A DNA stretch of 64,000 nt from an uncultured Pontibacter sp. (GCF_947492645.1 NZ_CANLMZ010000003.1:248001-312000); one strand, 5' to 3'. Positions 38,381 through 48,100 are shown, counted from the first letter of the stretch. The notes: generated by a model from the letters alone, not told the origin. Numbers and translations are program-made.

Positions 38381-39244
38381 ATGCGAACGATGTACAAAAA
38401 ACGCTTCCTTCTCCTGCTCCTCAGCCTCACCCTGCTTACGGCACAGGCAAAAGTAGATACGCTTGTCATAAACAGCCCATCAATGCAAAAAACGCTGAAA
38501 GCAGGCGTGGTTACGCCGGATGGCTACAAAAAGAAAAAGAATGGCCCTTACCCGGTTTTATACTTACTGCATGGTTACAGCGGTAATTTCAGCAATTGGC
38601 TTAAGGTGCCGCCACAAAAAGACCTTTTGCAACGCATGGCAGACAAGTACCAGTTTATAATTGTAACACCCGATGGCGGCTACAGCAGTTGGTACTACAA
38701 CAGCCCCGTAGACAATAAAAGCCAGTACGAAAGCTTTATCACCTCCGAACTGGTAGCTTTGGTAGACAGCAAGTATAAAACGATAAAGGAAAAGCATGGT
38801 CGTTTTATTTCAGGTTTAAGTATGGGCGGGCACGGTGCGCTATACTTGTCGACACGGCACCCGGAGTTATACCATGCTGCCGGCAGCATGAGTGGCTCTG
38901 TAAACATTGCCGCCATCGACAGGGAAAAGCTACTGCAAAGCATCGAAGCCGTACTTGGTCCTAAAACAGAGAACCAGCAGCGCTTTGAGGAAAACTCTAT
39001 TGTGCAGATGGTACCACGACTGAAGCAAAGCGGTGTGCATTTTATTATAGATTGCGGTGTAGACGATTTCCTGATCGAAGACAACCGTGAGCTGCACCGA
39101 AGATTGGTAGCCGAAAAAGTGCCTCACGATTACATTGAACGCCCGGGTGCACACTCATGGGCTTACTGGAGCAATGCGTTGGAGTACCACCTGCTTTTCT
39201 TTCAGAAGGTGCGAGCAACAGCTTTGCAGCAAACGGTAAAGTAA
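38381..39244 (+). CDS. Secreted esterase, alpha/beta hydrolase (S-formylglutathione hydrolase/EstA-like)
   Basis: 287 aa with signal peptide RFLLLLLSLTLLTAQA. The fold markers are VLYLLHGYSGNFSNW (oxyanion HG), the nucleophile elbow ISGLSMGGHGAL (GLSMG), Asp in DCGVDDFLIEDN and His in RPGAHSWAYW. This subgroup (Esterase D/antigen-85-like) acts on acyl or feruloyl esters outside the cytoplasm; the substrate is not visible. Either the first ATG or the one at 38390 could start translation. Confidence 0.87.
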   Translation: MRTMYKKRFLLLLLSLTLLTAQAKVDTLVINSPSMQKTLKAGVVTPDGYKKKKNGPYPVLYLLHGYSGNFSNWLKVPPQKDLLQRMADKYQFIIVTPDGGYSSWYYNSPVDNKSQYESFITSELVALVDSKYKTIKEKHGRFISGLSMGGHGALYLSTRHPELYHAAGSMSGSVNIAAIDREKLLQSIEAVLGPKTENQQRFEENSIVQMVPRLKQSGVHFIIDCGVDDFLIEDNRELHRRLVAEKVPHDYIERPGAHSWAYWSNALEYHLLFFQKVRATALQQTVK

Positions 39245-39261
39245 GTATAAGCCGCCGCAAA

Positions 39262-39996
39262 CTAAGCAGCAAACCTGTGCCTGATTTGCCGGAGCACCCT
39301 AATAATGCGCACACGCGAGATATCATAAAACATGGCGATAACCAACAGACCGGCAGGAACGAAGAAAATATGGTAGTGCAACACAGGAAACAGGTAACCG
39401 CCTGCCACAGCGCCTGCCAAAAAGAAAAGTATGATTACCAACCTAAGCGTAATACGGTGCCCTAGCCCGGCCTTTTGAGCTGACGACGGTAGCGTGGCAG
39501 CAGCCAGATCTATACCCAGATCGGTAAAAATGCCGGTGAGGTGCGTAGTGCGCACCACCGACCCTGAAATCATGGATACCATAGCATTTTGCATGCCCAT
39601 CGCAAAAAGCAGGCTACCCGCAAAAACTTCCTGCGCTGCCACCTGTCCGTCGTAGCGGTGGCCGTACAGGGCATTTAGCGCCAGAATACCAATCTCTAAC
39701 AGGATAGGCAAAGTATAGGCAAATGTTTGATTGCGCCCTACCCTGCCGATAATGAAACTAGACGAGAAAGCACCAAGCAGGAACAGAAACATCCAAAACC
39801 CAATAATGCGCACCAGCCGGAAATCGCCCTGCGAAAGGCTTTCGGCAAAAAAGGCGGCGTGGCCGGTAACATTGGTTGTAAGCACCGCAAAAGCCAGCAG
39901 GCCGGCAATATTTACAAGGCCCGCCGTCAGGCAAAGCAGCGCTGCCAACCTGATGTTGTGTTTAAAGTTACGTCGATGTCCTGTGTGCCGTAGCAT
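39262..39996 (-). CDS. DUF1275 (YoaK-type) membrane protein
   Basis: 244 aa with six or seven membrane helices. The ATG at 39996 is used, since the longer frame starts with TTG at 40002. The family signature is the N-terminal LCLTAGLVNIAGLLAF.VLTTNVTGH and the central AMGMQNAMVSMISGSVVRTTHLTGIFTD. Members are found across bacteria without an assigned function. It converges on the esterase gene. Confidence 0.9.
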   Translation of the reverse strand: MLRHTGHRRNFKHNIRLAALLCLTAGLVNIAGLLAFAVLTTNVTGHAAFFAESLSQGDFRLVRIIGFWMFLFLLGAFSSSFIIGRVGRNQTFAYTLPILLEIGILALNALYGHRYDGQVAAQEVFAGSLLFAMGMQNAMVSMISGSVVRTTHLTGIFTDLGIDLAAATLPSSAQKAGLGHRITLRLVIILFFLAGAVAGGYLFPVLHYHIFFVPAGLLVIAMFYDISRVRIIRVLRQIRHRFAA

Positions 39997-40181
39997 AGGC
40001 AAAAGGTAAGAACTTTTTACTCCTCTTGCTGCAATTTAATCTGCAAATTACTGTTAAGTTAACAGCACAGATCAAACCTGCAGGTTCTTTATACTTCTAA
40101 AAACTTTAGCCCCTGCCTGCAAGTATACATTCACATAAAACAGCTAACTTTCCTGTTCCTCTCGCATTAGCAGATGCCCCT

Positions 40182-40586
40182 ATGAAAGCATACTTTATAC
40201 TTCTTTCGCTGGCCTTGGTTTATACTTTAGCCAGCTTTACTTATCCAGGCCAGGAGCATCATTACTCGATTGTGGGCAGCTGGAAACTTACCGCTATTCA
40301 ATTTAATGCCGACGAGAGAACAGCGCAGCAAGAAGAGCAGGTAAACAACAGCCTCTCCCAATCAAAAACCAGGTTTGTGTACGAGAGCACAGGGCAATTC
40401 AAGTTGGTGCTCAGCGACGACGGCAGAGGTTTGCAAGGAGGCTACCATTACGACCCTCAAAACCACATCCTAAGTATAAAGTATGGCTCGCACACCGATA
40501 CCGCCCTTGTAAGCTGGGTAAACAAAAACAAAATGATACACATGACCAAAGACGGAAAAACAAAAACCGTGTTGGAGCGTGAGTAA
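40182..40586 (+). CDS. Hypothetical secreted protein, lipocalin-like
   Basis: 134 aa with a short signal sequence (MKAYFILLSLALVYTLASF). The mature part begins IVGSWKLTAIQF and continues as short beta strands (FVYESTGQFKLVLSDDG, HILSIKYG, KMIHMTKDGKTKTVL), the pattern of lipocalin-like DUF proteins in Bacteroidota. Function unknown. An intact AAGTATACTT palindrome overlaps its stop codon (40586-40595). Confidence 0.6.
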   Translation: MKAYFILLSLALVYTLASFTYPGQEHHYSIVGSWKLTAIQFNADERTAQQEEQVNNSLSQSKTRFVYESTGQFKLVLSDDGRGLQGGYHYDPQNHILSIKYGSHTDTALVSWVNKNKMIHMTKDGKTKTVLERE

Positions 40587-40774
40587 AGTATACTTACCGG
40601 CTGCTGCCCAAAGCGTTCATACGCCACAAATTAGCATTCTATCATAAGCCTTTGCAGCAGTTCACAATTTAAATTAGAATCTGCAGCCTTACCTGCTGCT
40701 GCAGGGTTGCTTTACAATGTGCAAACACGTAATTTGCCACATTGCAATTGTCTTACTATTACAAAATCAAGGCT

Positions 40775-41368
40775 GTGTCTTCTGTTTTCACTACATACGT
40801 AAAGCTGGGCTTTCATCATATTTTCAACCTTCAGGCCTACGACCACCTATTGTTCTTGTTGGCGCTTTGTGCCATTTACACGCTAAACGATTGGCGCAAA
40901 GTATTAGCTTTAGTTACCAGCTTTACTATTGGCCACTCTATTACGCTGGCACTGTCCACGTTCAATATCATTAAGTTTGATACTGCGCTTATCGAGTTCC
41001 TGATCCCGGTAACGATACTTTTTACCTGCTTCACAAACTTCTTTAAACTTAAGGGGGCAGCTACAAAACAACGTACTATTCTGTCGTTTCATAACCTGTT
41101 GGCCATTTGCTTTGGGCTGATACACGGCATGGGCTTCTCTAACTACCTGAAGTCTTTGCTGGGCCGCGGCTCTGACACCTGGATGCAGTTGCTTGCCTTT
41201 AACATAGGCATTGAGCTGGGCCAGCTCCTGATCGTGGCTATCCTGCTTCTAATTGCCTTTGTCCTCATGAACGTCTTCAACGCCAAGAAACGCGACTGGA
41301 TTATGGTGCTGTCGAGTGCAGCAGCAGGCATTTCGCTTATCCTGATTATGGAAACCAATATTTTTTAG
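40775..41368 (+). CDS. HupE/UreJ family membrane protein
   Basis: About 197 aa with six membrane helices. The family fingerprint LGFHHIFNLQAYDHLLFLLAL lies at the N-terminus and FGLIHGMGFSN in the middle, with conserved His residues that fit a metal-permease role. No ATG exists in frame before the fingerprint: GTG at 40775 gives the expected short N-terminus and TTG at 40742 would add 11 residues. No hydrogenase or urease gene is near, so a nickel role is not supported by context. It is 29 nt upstream of the M1 peptidase gene. Confidence 0.8.
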   Translation: MSSVFTTYVKLGFHHIFNLQAYDHLLFLLALCAIYTLNDWRKVLALVTSFTIGHSITLALSTFNIIKFDTALIEFLIPVTILFTCFTNFFKLKGAATKQRTILSFHNLLAICFGLIHGMGFSNYLKSLLGRGSDTWMQLLAFNIGIELGQLLIVAILLLIAFVLMNVFNAKKRDWIMVLSSAAAGISLILIMETNIF

Positions 41369-41397
41369 CACACAATACCTAAACTTAATAGCTCTTA

Positions 41398-43734
41398 ATG
41401 CTGATGAGAAAACTATTTACTGGCTTAGCTTTGGTTGGTTTGCTTGCAGGCCCTGCTATAGTGCAGGCCCAGGACAACACCGATAAATCTAAGTTTAAGC
41501 AACTGCAGCAGGAGCTGCCAACGCCAAACACGTACCGTACCGCCTCTGGCGCACCGGGCCACGAGTATTGGCAACAACGTGCTGATTATACTATAAAAGT
41601 TGAGCTGGACGATAAGAACCAATCCATTAAAGGCTCCGAAACCATTACCTATACCAATAACTCCCCGGATGTGCTCTCCTACGTGTGGGTGCAACTGGAC
41701 CAGAACATCTACGAGCCCAACTCGATGACGAACCTGACCCAGACCGGCGGGCTAAACGACCGTATGTCGTTGCAGGCCGTGGAGCACCTTACCCGCGAGA
41801 AGTTTGACGGAGGTTTTAAGATTGAGCAGGTAAAAGACCGGAACGGCAAAGCGCTGAAGTATACCATCAACAACACCATGATGCGTATAGACCTGCCTTC
41901 GCCGCTTAAAACAAAACAAAGCTTCACTTTTAGCATCGACTGGCACCACAATATAAACGATCAGAAAGCCTTGGGTGGCCGCTCAGGTTATGAGTATTTC
42001 CCGGAAGACGGAAATTACCTGTACGAGATGGCGCAATGGTTCCCGAGAATGGCTGTTTATGACGATGTAAATGGCTGGCAGCACAAGCAGTTTTTAGGCA
42101 GCGGCGAGTTTGCTTTGCCTTTCGGAGACTATAAAGTAAGTATAACCGTACCTGCCGACCATGTTGTTGGCGCAACCGGCGAGCTCCAGAACGCGAGCCA
42201 GGTACTTACATCAACACAACAAAAGCGCTGGGCCGATGCTGCCAAAAGCGATAAGCCTGTAGTAATTATCACACAAGACGAAGCTACAAAAGCAGAAAAA
42301 AACCCGGTAAACAACAAAAAGACATGGGTTTATGCCGCTAAAGATGTACGCGATTTTGCATGGGCAAGCTCCCGTAAGTTTATCTGGGATGCCATGAACG
42401 TGAAAGTGGCCGGCAAAAACGTGCTGGCCATGTCGTATTACCCAAAAGAGGCTAACCCGCTCTGGGGGCAATACTCTACTGAGGCAGTTGCGCACACGCT
42501 AAAAGTATATTCTAAGCATACAATTGATTACCCTTACCCGGTGGCCATATCGGTTCACGGGCCTGTAGGTGGCATGGAGTACCCGATGCTTTCGTTTAAC
42601 GGGTACCGCCCTGAGGCAGATGGCACCTATTCTGACCGTACTAAGTATGGTTTGATCTCTGTGATTATACATGAGGTAGGCCATAACTTTTTCCCGATGA
42701 TCATCAACTCGGATGAGCGCCAATGGACCTGGATGGATGAAGGCCTGAATACGTTTATGCAATACCTGGCAGAGCAGGAGTGGGAAAAGAACTACCCATC
42801 GCGCCGCGGTGAGCCTGCCAACATTGTGGAGTACATGAAGAGCGCTAAAAATATGCAGGTGCCTATCATGACGAATTCTGAATCTATACTTCAGTTTGGC
42901 AACAATGCCTATGGCAAGCCAGCTACGGCTCTTAACGTTTTACGTGAAACAGTAATGGGCCGCGAGCTTTTCGATTATGCTTTCAAGGAATACTCCACCC
43001 GCTGGGCCTTTAAACACCCAATGCCAGCTGATTTCTTCCGTACCATGGAAGATGCCTCAGGCGTTGACCTGGATTGGTTCTGGAGAGGCTGGTTTTATAC
43101 AACCGATCATACAGATATCGCAATCGAAAACGTGAAATGGTTTACCATTGATTCGCAGAATCCGGAGTTTGTAAACGCACAGCTACGCGAGCAGCAAAAC
43201 AAGGCACCTAAAACGTTATCGCAGCAACGCAACCTAAGCGCTATACCTAAAACCAGGCTGGACGAAAGACCAGAGCTAAAGGATTTCTACAACAGCTACG
43301 ACCCGTTGGCTACCACAGCCTCAGACCAGCAGCGCTACCAGGCTTTCCTGAAAGACCTGACACCGGCACAAAGAAAAGTGCTTGACTCTGGCTTGAACTT
43401 CTATGAAGTGGGCTTTAAGAACCTTGGAGGGTTGGTGATGCCATTGATCGTGCGCATGGAGTTTGAAGACGGATCAGAAGAGATTGTGAACATTCCGGCA
43501 GAAATCTGGCGCTACAACAACGAGGAGATCACCAAAGTGTTTATTACAGAGAAGCCGGTGGTTAATTTTGAGCTAGACCCATACCTGCAGACTGCGGATA
43601 CGGAACTATCTAACAACGCCTACCCTCGTCGTGTAACGCCATCAAGATTTGATATTTACAAGCAGCAGCAGCGCGAACAGCAAAACCCAATGCAACGCGA
43701 ACGCGCCACCAGCCGCAACAGCACGAACAAATAA
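41398..43734 (+). CDS. M1 family aminopeptidase-like metalloprotease
   Basis: 778 aa, exported (signal peptide MRKLFTGLALVGLLAGPAIV; ATG at 41404 also possible). The gluzincin site is VIIHEVGHNFFPMI followed at the usual distance by the third ligand Glu in MDEGLNTF. The substrate-gating GGMEYP motif is present as VGGMEYPML. The C-terminal half is long and Gln/Arg-rich at the end (QQQREQQNPMQRERA). It probably degrades peptides in the periplasm. It lies just after the HupE-like gene and ends at a strong terminator. Confidence 0.92.
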   Translation: MLMRKLFTGLALVGLLAGPAIVQAQDNTDKSKFKQLQQELPTPNTYRTASGAPGHEYWQQRADYTIKVELDDKNQSIKGSETITYTNNSPDVLSYVWVQLDQNIYEPNSMTNLTQTGGLNDRMSLQAVEHLTREKFDGGFKIEQVKDRNGKALKYTINNTMMRIDLPSPLKTKQSFTFSIDWHHNINDQKALGGRSGYEYFPEDGNYLYEMAQWFPRMAVYDDVNGWQHKQFLGSGEFALPFGDYKVSITVPADHVVGATGELQNASQVLTSTQQKRWADAAKSDKPVVIITQDEATKAEKNPVNNKKTWVYAAKDVRDFAWASSRKFIWDAMNVKVAGKNVLAMSYYPKEANPLWGQYSTEAVAHTLKVYSKHTIDYPYPVAISVHGPVGGMEYPMLSFNGYRPEADGTYSDRTKYGLISVIIHEVGHNFFPMIINSDERQWTWMDEGLNTFMQYLAEQEWEKNYPSRRGEPANIVEYMKSAKNMQVPIMTNSESILQFGNNAYGKPATALNVLRETVMGRELFDYAFKEYSTRWAFKHPMPADFFRTMEDASGVDLDWFWRGWFYTTDHTDIAIENVKWFTIDSQNPEFVNAQLREQQNKAPKTLSQQRNLSAIPKTRLDERPELKDFYNSYDPLATTASDQQRYQAFLKDLTPAQRKVLDSGLNFYEVGFKNLGGLVMPLIVRMEFEDGSEEIVNIPAEIWRYNNEEITKVFITEKPVVNFELDPYLQTADTELSNNAYPRRVTPSRFDIYKQQQREQQNPMQRERATSRNSTNK

Positions 43735-43748
43735 GCTTATTTCACTTC

Positions 43749-43789
43749 AAACAGCAAAGCCCCGGAGCACATCCGGGGCTTTGCTGTTT
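43749..43789 (+). terminator. Intrinsic terminator after the M1 peptidase gene
   Basis: 18-bp perfect stem (AAACAGCAAAGCCCCGGA and its complement) around a five-base loop. Symmetric A and T flanks would allow it to work on both strands. The T-tail is short. Confidence 0.8.
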
Positions 43790-43906
43790 GTAAACCTTAA
43801 AGCACTTATACTTTCAGTTGCTATTTAATCCTATACATCATTACTTTACCAGATGCGGAGCAAAAAAGAAACGACAGTAGCTACTCGTGCTGGTTGCCGC
43901 TTCTGG

Positions 43907-45253
43907 TTAATCGCCGCCATACTTATTTATAAAGCTTTGCGACACTCTGTCCCCTTTTCTAACATAAGGCCTGATAATTAAGCGCGTGCTGTTTTCGTAA
44001 GTAAAGAATTTATAAACCCAGTTACTAAGCACTACAAGTTTGTTCCGGAAACCGATGAGGTACATGATGTGCACGAACAGCCAGATAACCCAGGCAAAGA
44101 AACCGCCCAGGTGCATGTTGTTTGGCAGGTCTGCCACAGCGCGGTTGCGCCCGATAATAGCCAACGAACCCTTATCATAATATTTAAAAGGCTCGAGCGG
44201 CTCTTTTTTGATAATGCGTTTCAGGTTCTTTGCCAACAACTTGCCTTGTTGTATGGCTGGTTGGGCTACGCCTGGGTGGCCTTTCGGGAACTCAGGCGTT
44301 TTCATCATGGCCACATCTCCTATGGCAAAAATATTGTCGTATCCCACTACCTGGTTAAACTCATTCACAAGATACCGTCCGCGCTCTACGCACTCTTCTG
44401 GCAAGCCCCCGATAACAGCACCAGAAACGCCAGCAGCCCAGATCAAAGTATTTGTCTTTATTTGTTCACCACCCTTCAAAATAGCCGTTTCGCCATCATA
44501 GCCCTCCACTAGTGTGCTTAGCTTAATGATGATGCCCATCTCGTTCAGGTACTTGTAGGTTTTTTGGCTAGCTTCCGGCGACATCGGGGGCAATACCCTA
44601 TCCATGCCCTCTACCAGGTAGATGTTCATTTTAGTAAAATCCACGCCGGGATAATCAGAAGGCAAGATATGCTTTCTCATTTCGGCAAGCGCTCCGGCAG
44701 TTTCTACACCGGTGGGGCCCCCTCCCACAATCACAAAGTTAAGCAGGCTTTGCTGTGCCTCCGGGTCGGTCGTCATGCTGGCCTGCTCAAAGCATTGCAG
44801 CAGCTGGCTGCGCAGGTTTAATGCGTGGGGTATCTGCTTTAGCGGGAAACCGTACTTCTTTATCTGCTCATTGCCAAAGTAGTTTATTTTAGTGCCTGTG
44901 GCAATTACAAGAAAATCGAATGCAAGGTCGCCTACAACTGTTTCCACAGTTCTGGCAATAGGGTTTATGTTGGTAACCTTCACCAGCCTGAAATAAAAGT
45001 CTTCGTACTCGTCGCCGCCAAACATCTTGCGGAGCGGCTCGGCAATGGAATCCGGTTCTAAGCCGGCGGTGGCTACCTGGTACAAAAGCGGCCAGAAGCC
45101 ATGGTAGTTTTGCCTGTCGAACATCACCACCTGGAAGTTTTTATCAGAAAGCTTTCGGGCTAAATTAATGCCTCCGAACCCCCCTCCTATTATTACCACC
45201 CGGGGTTTAGTGGTAGCGGGTATATTAAGCGATAGCTTATCAGGTTTAAGCAT
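43907..45253 (-). CDS. ndh: Type II NADH:quinone oxidoreductase (NDH-2)
   Basis: Non-pumping, single-subunit NADH dehydrogenase of 448 aa on the inner face of the membrane. Two dinucleotide folds are visible: FAD at VVIIGGGFGGINLARKL and NADH at FVIVGGGPTGVETAGALAE. The FAD-closing motif is IFAIGDVAMM and the quinone region has GHPGVAQPAIQQG. The C-terminal hydrophobic helix (FFAWVIWLFVHIMYLIGF) anchors it. It offers an alternative to the nuo Complex I encoded 8 kb downstream. Monocistronic. Confidence 0.92.
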   Translation of the reverse strand: MLKPDKLSLNIPATTKPRVVIIGGGFGGINLARKLSDKNFQVVMFDRQNYHGFWPLLYQVATAGLEPDSIAEPLRKMFGGDEYEDFYFRLVKVTNINPIARTVETVVGDLAFDFLVIATGTKINYFGNEQIKKYGFPLKQIPHALNLRSQLLQCFEQASMTTDPEAQQSLLNFVIVGGGPTGVETAGALAEMRKHILPSDYPGVDFTKMNIYLVEGMDRVLPPMSPEASQKTYKYLNEMGIIIKLSTLVEGYDGETAILKGGEQIKTNTLIWAAGVSGAVIGGLPEECVERGRYLVNEFNQVVGYDNIFAIGDVAMMKTPEFPKGHPGVAQPAIQQGKLLAKNLKRIIKKEPLEPFKYYDKGSLAIIGRNRAVADLPNNMHLGGFFAWVIWLFVHIMYLIGFRNKLVVLSNWVYKFFTYENSTRLIIRPYVRKGDRVSQSFINKYGGD

Positions 45254-45496
45254 AGTTTATTTTGTTTAGGTCGTGTTACAGCAAGCTGAAATTTGCTGCG
45301 CTGCGTGTACAGAACATACAGCTCTCTATCGCAAAATAACGCAGGGGACTGCAGTAAGTTACTTTTATACTTGCTATAGCGCTTGCATAAGGTAATTAAA
45401 AGTATAAATCAGCACCCAAAGTATAAGCTACAGCCTTAGCGGCATGGCTTACCACCCTGTATAAACCGTTGATAAAACTATACTTGCAGGTACGGG

Positions 45497-46162
45497 CTAC
45501 TTGTTGTTGCCTTTAAATATCGCATCGATAAGTGCCGGAATGGCAAAGGGACTAATGGTAGGGTACATAACCCTGTTTTGCTGTTGCTGTATTTGCTGCT
45601 GGTTCCAGAACCTGAAGTTGGCGGCACCATCCATTGGGGTATTCTTAAATAATTCTTCCAGCCTTTCGGGGTCGAGGTTGCGCATGGCCATGGCGCGGCC
45701 CTCGTCTGGCAACTTCACATTTGCGACAGCTTCTCTAAAATCACGTTCTGTTGGCCACGGGAAAACATCTACCGTCGGAAGCTCGGTTGGGTCTTCCTGC
45801 ATCTGCATAATAATAGAGTAGCTCTCGCTGCTATAAGTTTTTGGGATGATGAGGTATTGCTTTTTATACCCCAGGGCACTAAACAAAACGCTATCACCGG
45901 CCACTACGGGCATCGAGAAGAAGCCGAATTCGTTTGATTGGGTTCCCCGGTTGGTTTTAGGAACATATATACTCACGCCAGCCACCCCATAAAGGCTATC
46001 GCCGGTAGCTACAAAACCAGATAGCTGCACCACACGCTGTTTGCTTTGTGCCACTGCTTTTTCGGGCATGGCAACTAGCAGTAAAAGCATAACGATAATA
46101 GCTCCCAGGCTCTTTCTAAAGTATTCTTTAGCTGTTGTGTTGTGGTGCACTCTAAAAATCAT
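45497..46162 (-). CDS. Carboxypeptidase-regulatory-like domain protein
   Basis: 221 aa from the ATG at 46162 (the frame continues to a TTG at 46171). Signal peptide AIIVMLLLLVAMPEKAVAQ, then a CarboxypepD_reg-like beta sandwich (VQLSGFVATGDSLYGVAGVS, NEFGFFSMPV, LFSALGYKKQYL). The rest is a Gln-rich tail that includes NQQQIQQQQNRVM. Such domains occur at the start of outer-membrane receptors, but no barrel follows here. Function not assigned. Confidence 0.7.
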   Translation of the reverse strand: MIFRVHHNTTAKEYFRKSLGAIIVMLLLLVAMPEKAVAQSKQRVVQLSGFVATGDSLYGVAGVSIYVPKTNRGTQSNEFGFFSMPVVAGDSVLFSALGYKKQYLIIPKTYSSESYSIIMQMQEDPTELPTVDVFPWPTERDFREAVANVKLPDEGRAMAMRNLDPERLEELFKNTPMDGAANFRFWNQQQIQQQQNRVMYPTISPFAIPALIDAIFKGNNK

Positions 46163-46208
46163 TTCGTACAATAATATGATTTATTATTTTATAATAGCAG
46201 CTTTTACC

Positions 46209-46216
46209 TAATTTTG
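46209..46216 (+). promoter_or_regulatory. Candidate -7 box for the ArsR-type regulator
   Basis: TAATTTTG fits TAnnTTTG exactly, 20 nt before the ATG at 46237. A T-rich stretch (TTTT at 46187-46190) sits 18 nt upstream in place of TTTG. Confidence 0.4.
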
Positions 46217-46236
46217 TTTCTGTTTCCACAGCAACC

Positions 46237-46623
46237 ATGAGGCTCAAACACTTCAGTATATCCTTTGGCGAACAGATTCTTAAAGCGCTCGCAGACGAAT
46301 CTCGCATCCGCATCCTCAACTTGATTTTGCGCAACAAAGAGATGTGCACTTCTGACCTGGAGCAGGTGCTTGACTTTACCCAGACAAAAACCTCCCGCCA
46401 CTTAGCTTACCTGCGCAATGCCAGCCTGGTAACCAACCGAAAGATAGACCAATGGGTATTTTATACTATCAAAGAGGAAGGGGCAGACTTTACAACTCAA
46501 ATCTTTAATTACCTGGAGCGCGACACGTTGCTTCAAAAAGACCAGGAAACATATGAGATTCTATACTCTAACCGCGAACTGGCCATCAATAAATTACAGA
46601 CCCGCCGCTGGGTGGCGCCATAG
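46237..46623 (+). CDS. ArsR-family transcriptional regulator
   Basis: Winged-helix DNA-binding protein of 128 aa. The HTH_5 core is ILKALADESRIRILNLIL with recognition helix QTKTSRHLAYLRNASLV and wing KIDQWVFYTI. There is no CxCxxC metal site, so it is not a classical arsenic sensor; a single Cys in EMCTSDLEQVL may be redox- or metal-responsive but this is unproven. It is divergent from the carboxypeptidase-like gene. Confidence 0.88.
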   Translation: MRLKHFSISFGEQILKALADESRIRILNLILRNKEMCTSDLEQVLDFTQTKTSRHLAYLRNASLVTNRKIDQWVFYTIKEEGADFTTQIFNYLERDTLLQKDQETYEILYSNRELAINKLQTRRWVAP

Positions 46624-46762
46624 GTTTTAGGGTGTTGCTATAACTGTTAAACCGCTGTTTTATTGTAAGGTTTAATTTAAAGCACCGCCATCGTCTCAAA
46701 CTTAAGCGCAACATAGCTGTTTAAGGTTCGTTCACGAGATTTTCTCCTTATATTTTGCCCGC

Positions 46763-47464
46763 ATGAAAACGTACCAGCACATCCTCTTCGACCTTGACCA
46801 CACCCTTTGGGACTTCGAGAAAAACTCGGAAGAGACTATTTATACTTTGTACGACCAGTTTGAGCTTGCCGGCTTCGCAAAGTTTGACCGCACCTCTTTT
46901 TACAAGAAGTATAAATTTGTGAACACGCTGATGTGGGACCTCTACAACAAGGGCAAAATAAACCAGAAGGAACTGCGCGAGTACCGGTTTAAGAAAACGC
47001 TGATGGGTTTGGGCTTGGAGGAGCATGAAGTGCCGGCAGGCATATCAGAAGCATACACAGATCTTTGCCCTACAAAAAAGGCAGTTTTTCCTTATACTTA
47101 CGAGGTGCTGCAGTACCTGCAACCAAAGTATGACCTGCACATAATCACCAATGGCTTTAAGGAAGTGCAGCATGTAAAAATGGCATCTTCTCAATTACAA
47201 AGCTATTTTAAAGAGATTGTAACATCTGAGTGCTGCGGCTATAAAAAACCAGACCGCCGTATGTTTGAGCATCTCTTAAACCGCATAGAAGTTAAACCCG
47301 CTGATTGCCTGATGATTGGTGATAACTTTGAATGTGATATTGAGGGTGCCATGGCATGTGGGATAGACCAGGTATATTTTAACCCTGAAGGTGTTCGTAG
47401 CAAAAAACGTCCAAAACCCACTTACGAAATCATGTGCCTGAGTGAGCTGAAAGCCATACTGTAA
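46763..47464 (+). CDS. yjjG: YjjG-family noncanonical pyrimidine nucleotidase (HAD)
   Basis: House-cleaning nucleotidase of 233 aa that hydrolyses nucleoside monophosphates, including damaged pyrimidines. HAD motif I is FDLDHTLWDFEKN, motif II HIITNGFK, motif III Lys in CCGYKKPDRRMF and motif IV MIGDNFECDIEGA. The cap region matches the YjjG subgroup in length. It is cytoplasmic and alone. Confidence 0.9.
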   Translation: MKTYQHILFDLDHTLWDFEKNSEETIYTLYDQFELAGFAKFDRTSFYKKYKFVNTLMWDLYNKGKINQKELREYRFKKTLMGLGLEEHEVPAGISEAYTDLCPTKKAVFPYTYEVLQYLQPKYDLHIITNGFKEVQHVKMASSQLQSYFKEIVTSECCGYKKPDRRMFEHLLNRIEVKPADCLMIGDNFECDIEGAMACGIDQVYFNPEGVRSKKRPKPTYEIMCLSELKAIL

Positions 47465-47472
47465 AGTATAAA

Positions 47473-47880
47473 CTAGTCCTTGCTGTTGCTTTTAGCTTCT
47501 ATGGCCTTAAACTCATCCTGTATGTTTCTGATCTGGGCTTTATCAGCAACTCTTAACAATTGATCCATGGAGTTTTTCCTGGAGTCTAGTTTTGCCATCA
47601 CAGATTTAACCTGCTTCCATTCTGTTGCAGACCAAACGCTTTGCCGGCTACGCACTTTTCCGATAAACGTAATGTAAGCATGTTGTAGGTTTGATGCAGT
47701 AAGAGCACTTATGTCAGCATAAGGCCCTAATAGTTCTTTTTCAAAGCTTTTAGCGGCAGGCTCCGTTTGTAGCAGTTCTTGAGAGAGATGATTGCATATA
47801 ACAGGGCTAGCTGCCTCTACTGCAAAAGAAAAAGCCAGAAGCAGTAAGGCTCTACTATAATGCGTAGCAATTGCTTTCAT
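47473..47880 (-). CDS. Hypothetical secreted protein
   Basis: 135 aa, signal peptide HYSRALLLLAFSFAVEAAS. The mature part is helical and Lys/Gln-rich (TASNLQHAYITFIGKVRSRQ, WKQVKSVMAKLDSRKNSMDQ), without cysteine pairs or metal motifs. No family known to me. It overlaps no other gene and converges on yjjG with a spacer of 8 nt. Confidence 0.55.
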   Translation of the reverse strand: MKAIATHYSRALLLLAFSFAVEAASPVICNHLSQELLQTEPAAKSFEKELLGPYADISALTASNLQHAYITFIGKVRSRQSVWSATEWKQVKSVMAKLDSRKNSMDQLLRVADKAQIRNIQDEFKAIEAKSNSKD

Positions 47881-48027
47881 AAACTTGTTGCTCCCTCCTT
47901 GTAGGTTTACGAAACTGTAAAACTAAAGTATGTAACGCATCCCATGGGGTTGCTCCAGCGGCTTATCCGGCTCCAGAAACGCCGGCATCCCTGGCCTGCT
48001 CATGCAAAAAAATCGAATAATAAGCCT

Positions 48028-48035
48028 TACCTTTG
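48028..48035 (+). promoter_or_regulatory. Candidate -7 box for pruA
   Basis: TACCTTTG matches TAnnTTTG; it is 66 nt upstream of the pruA ATG. No clear TTTG at the -33 position. Confidence 0.35.
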
Positions 48036-48100
48036 TATATACCCGCTCCTAAAGCGCGTTAAATCTGAATTTTATCTTTAAATCTGTAACTATAAAACAA

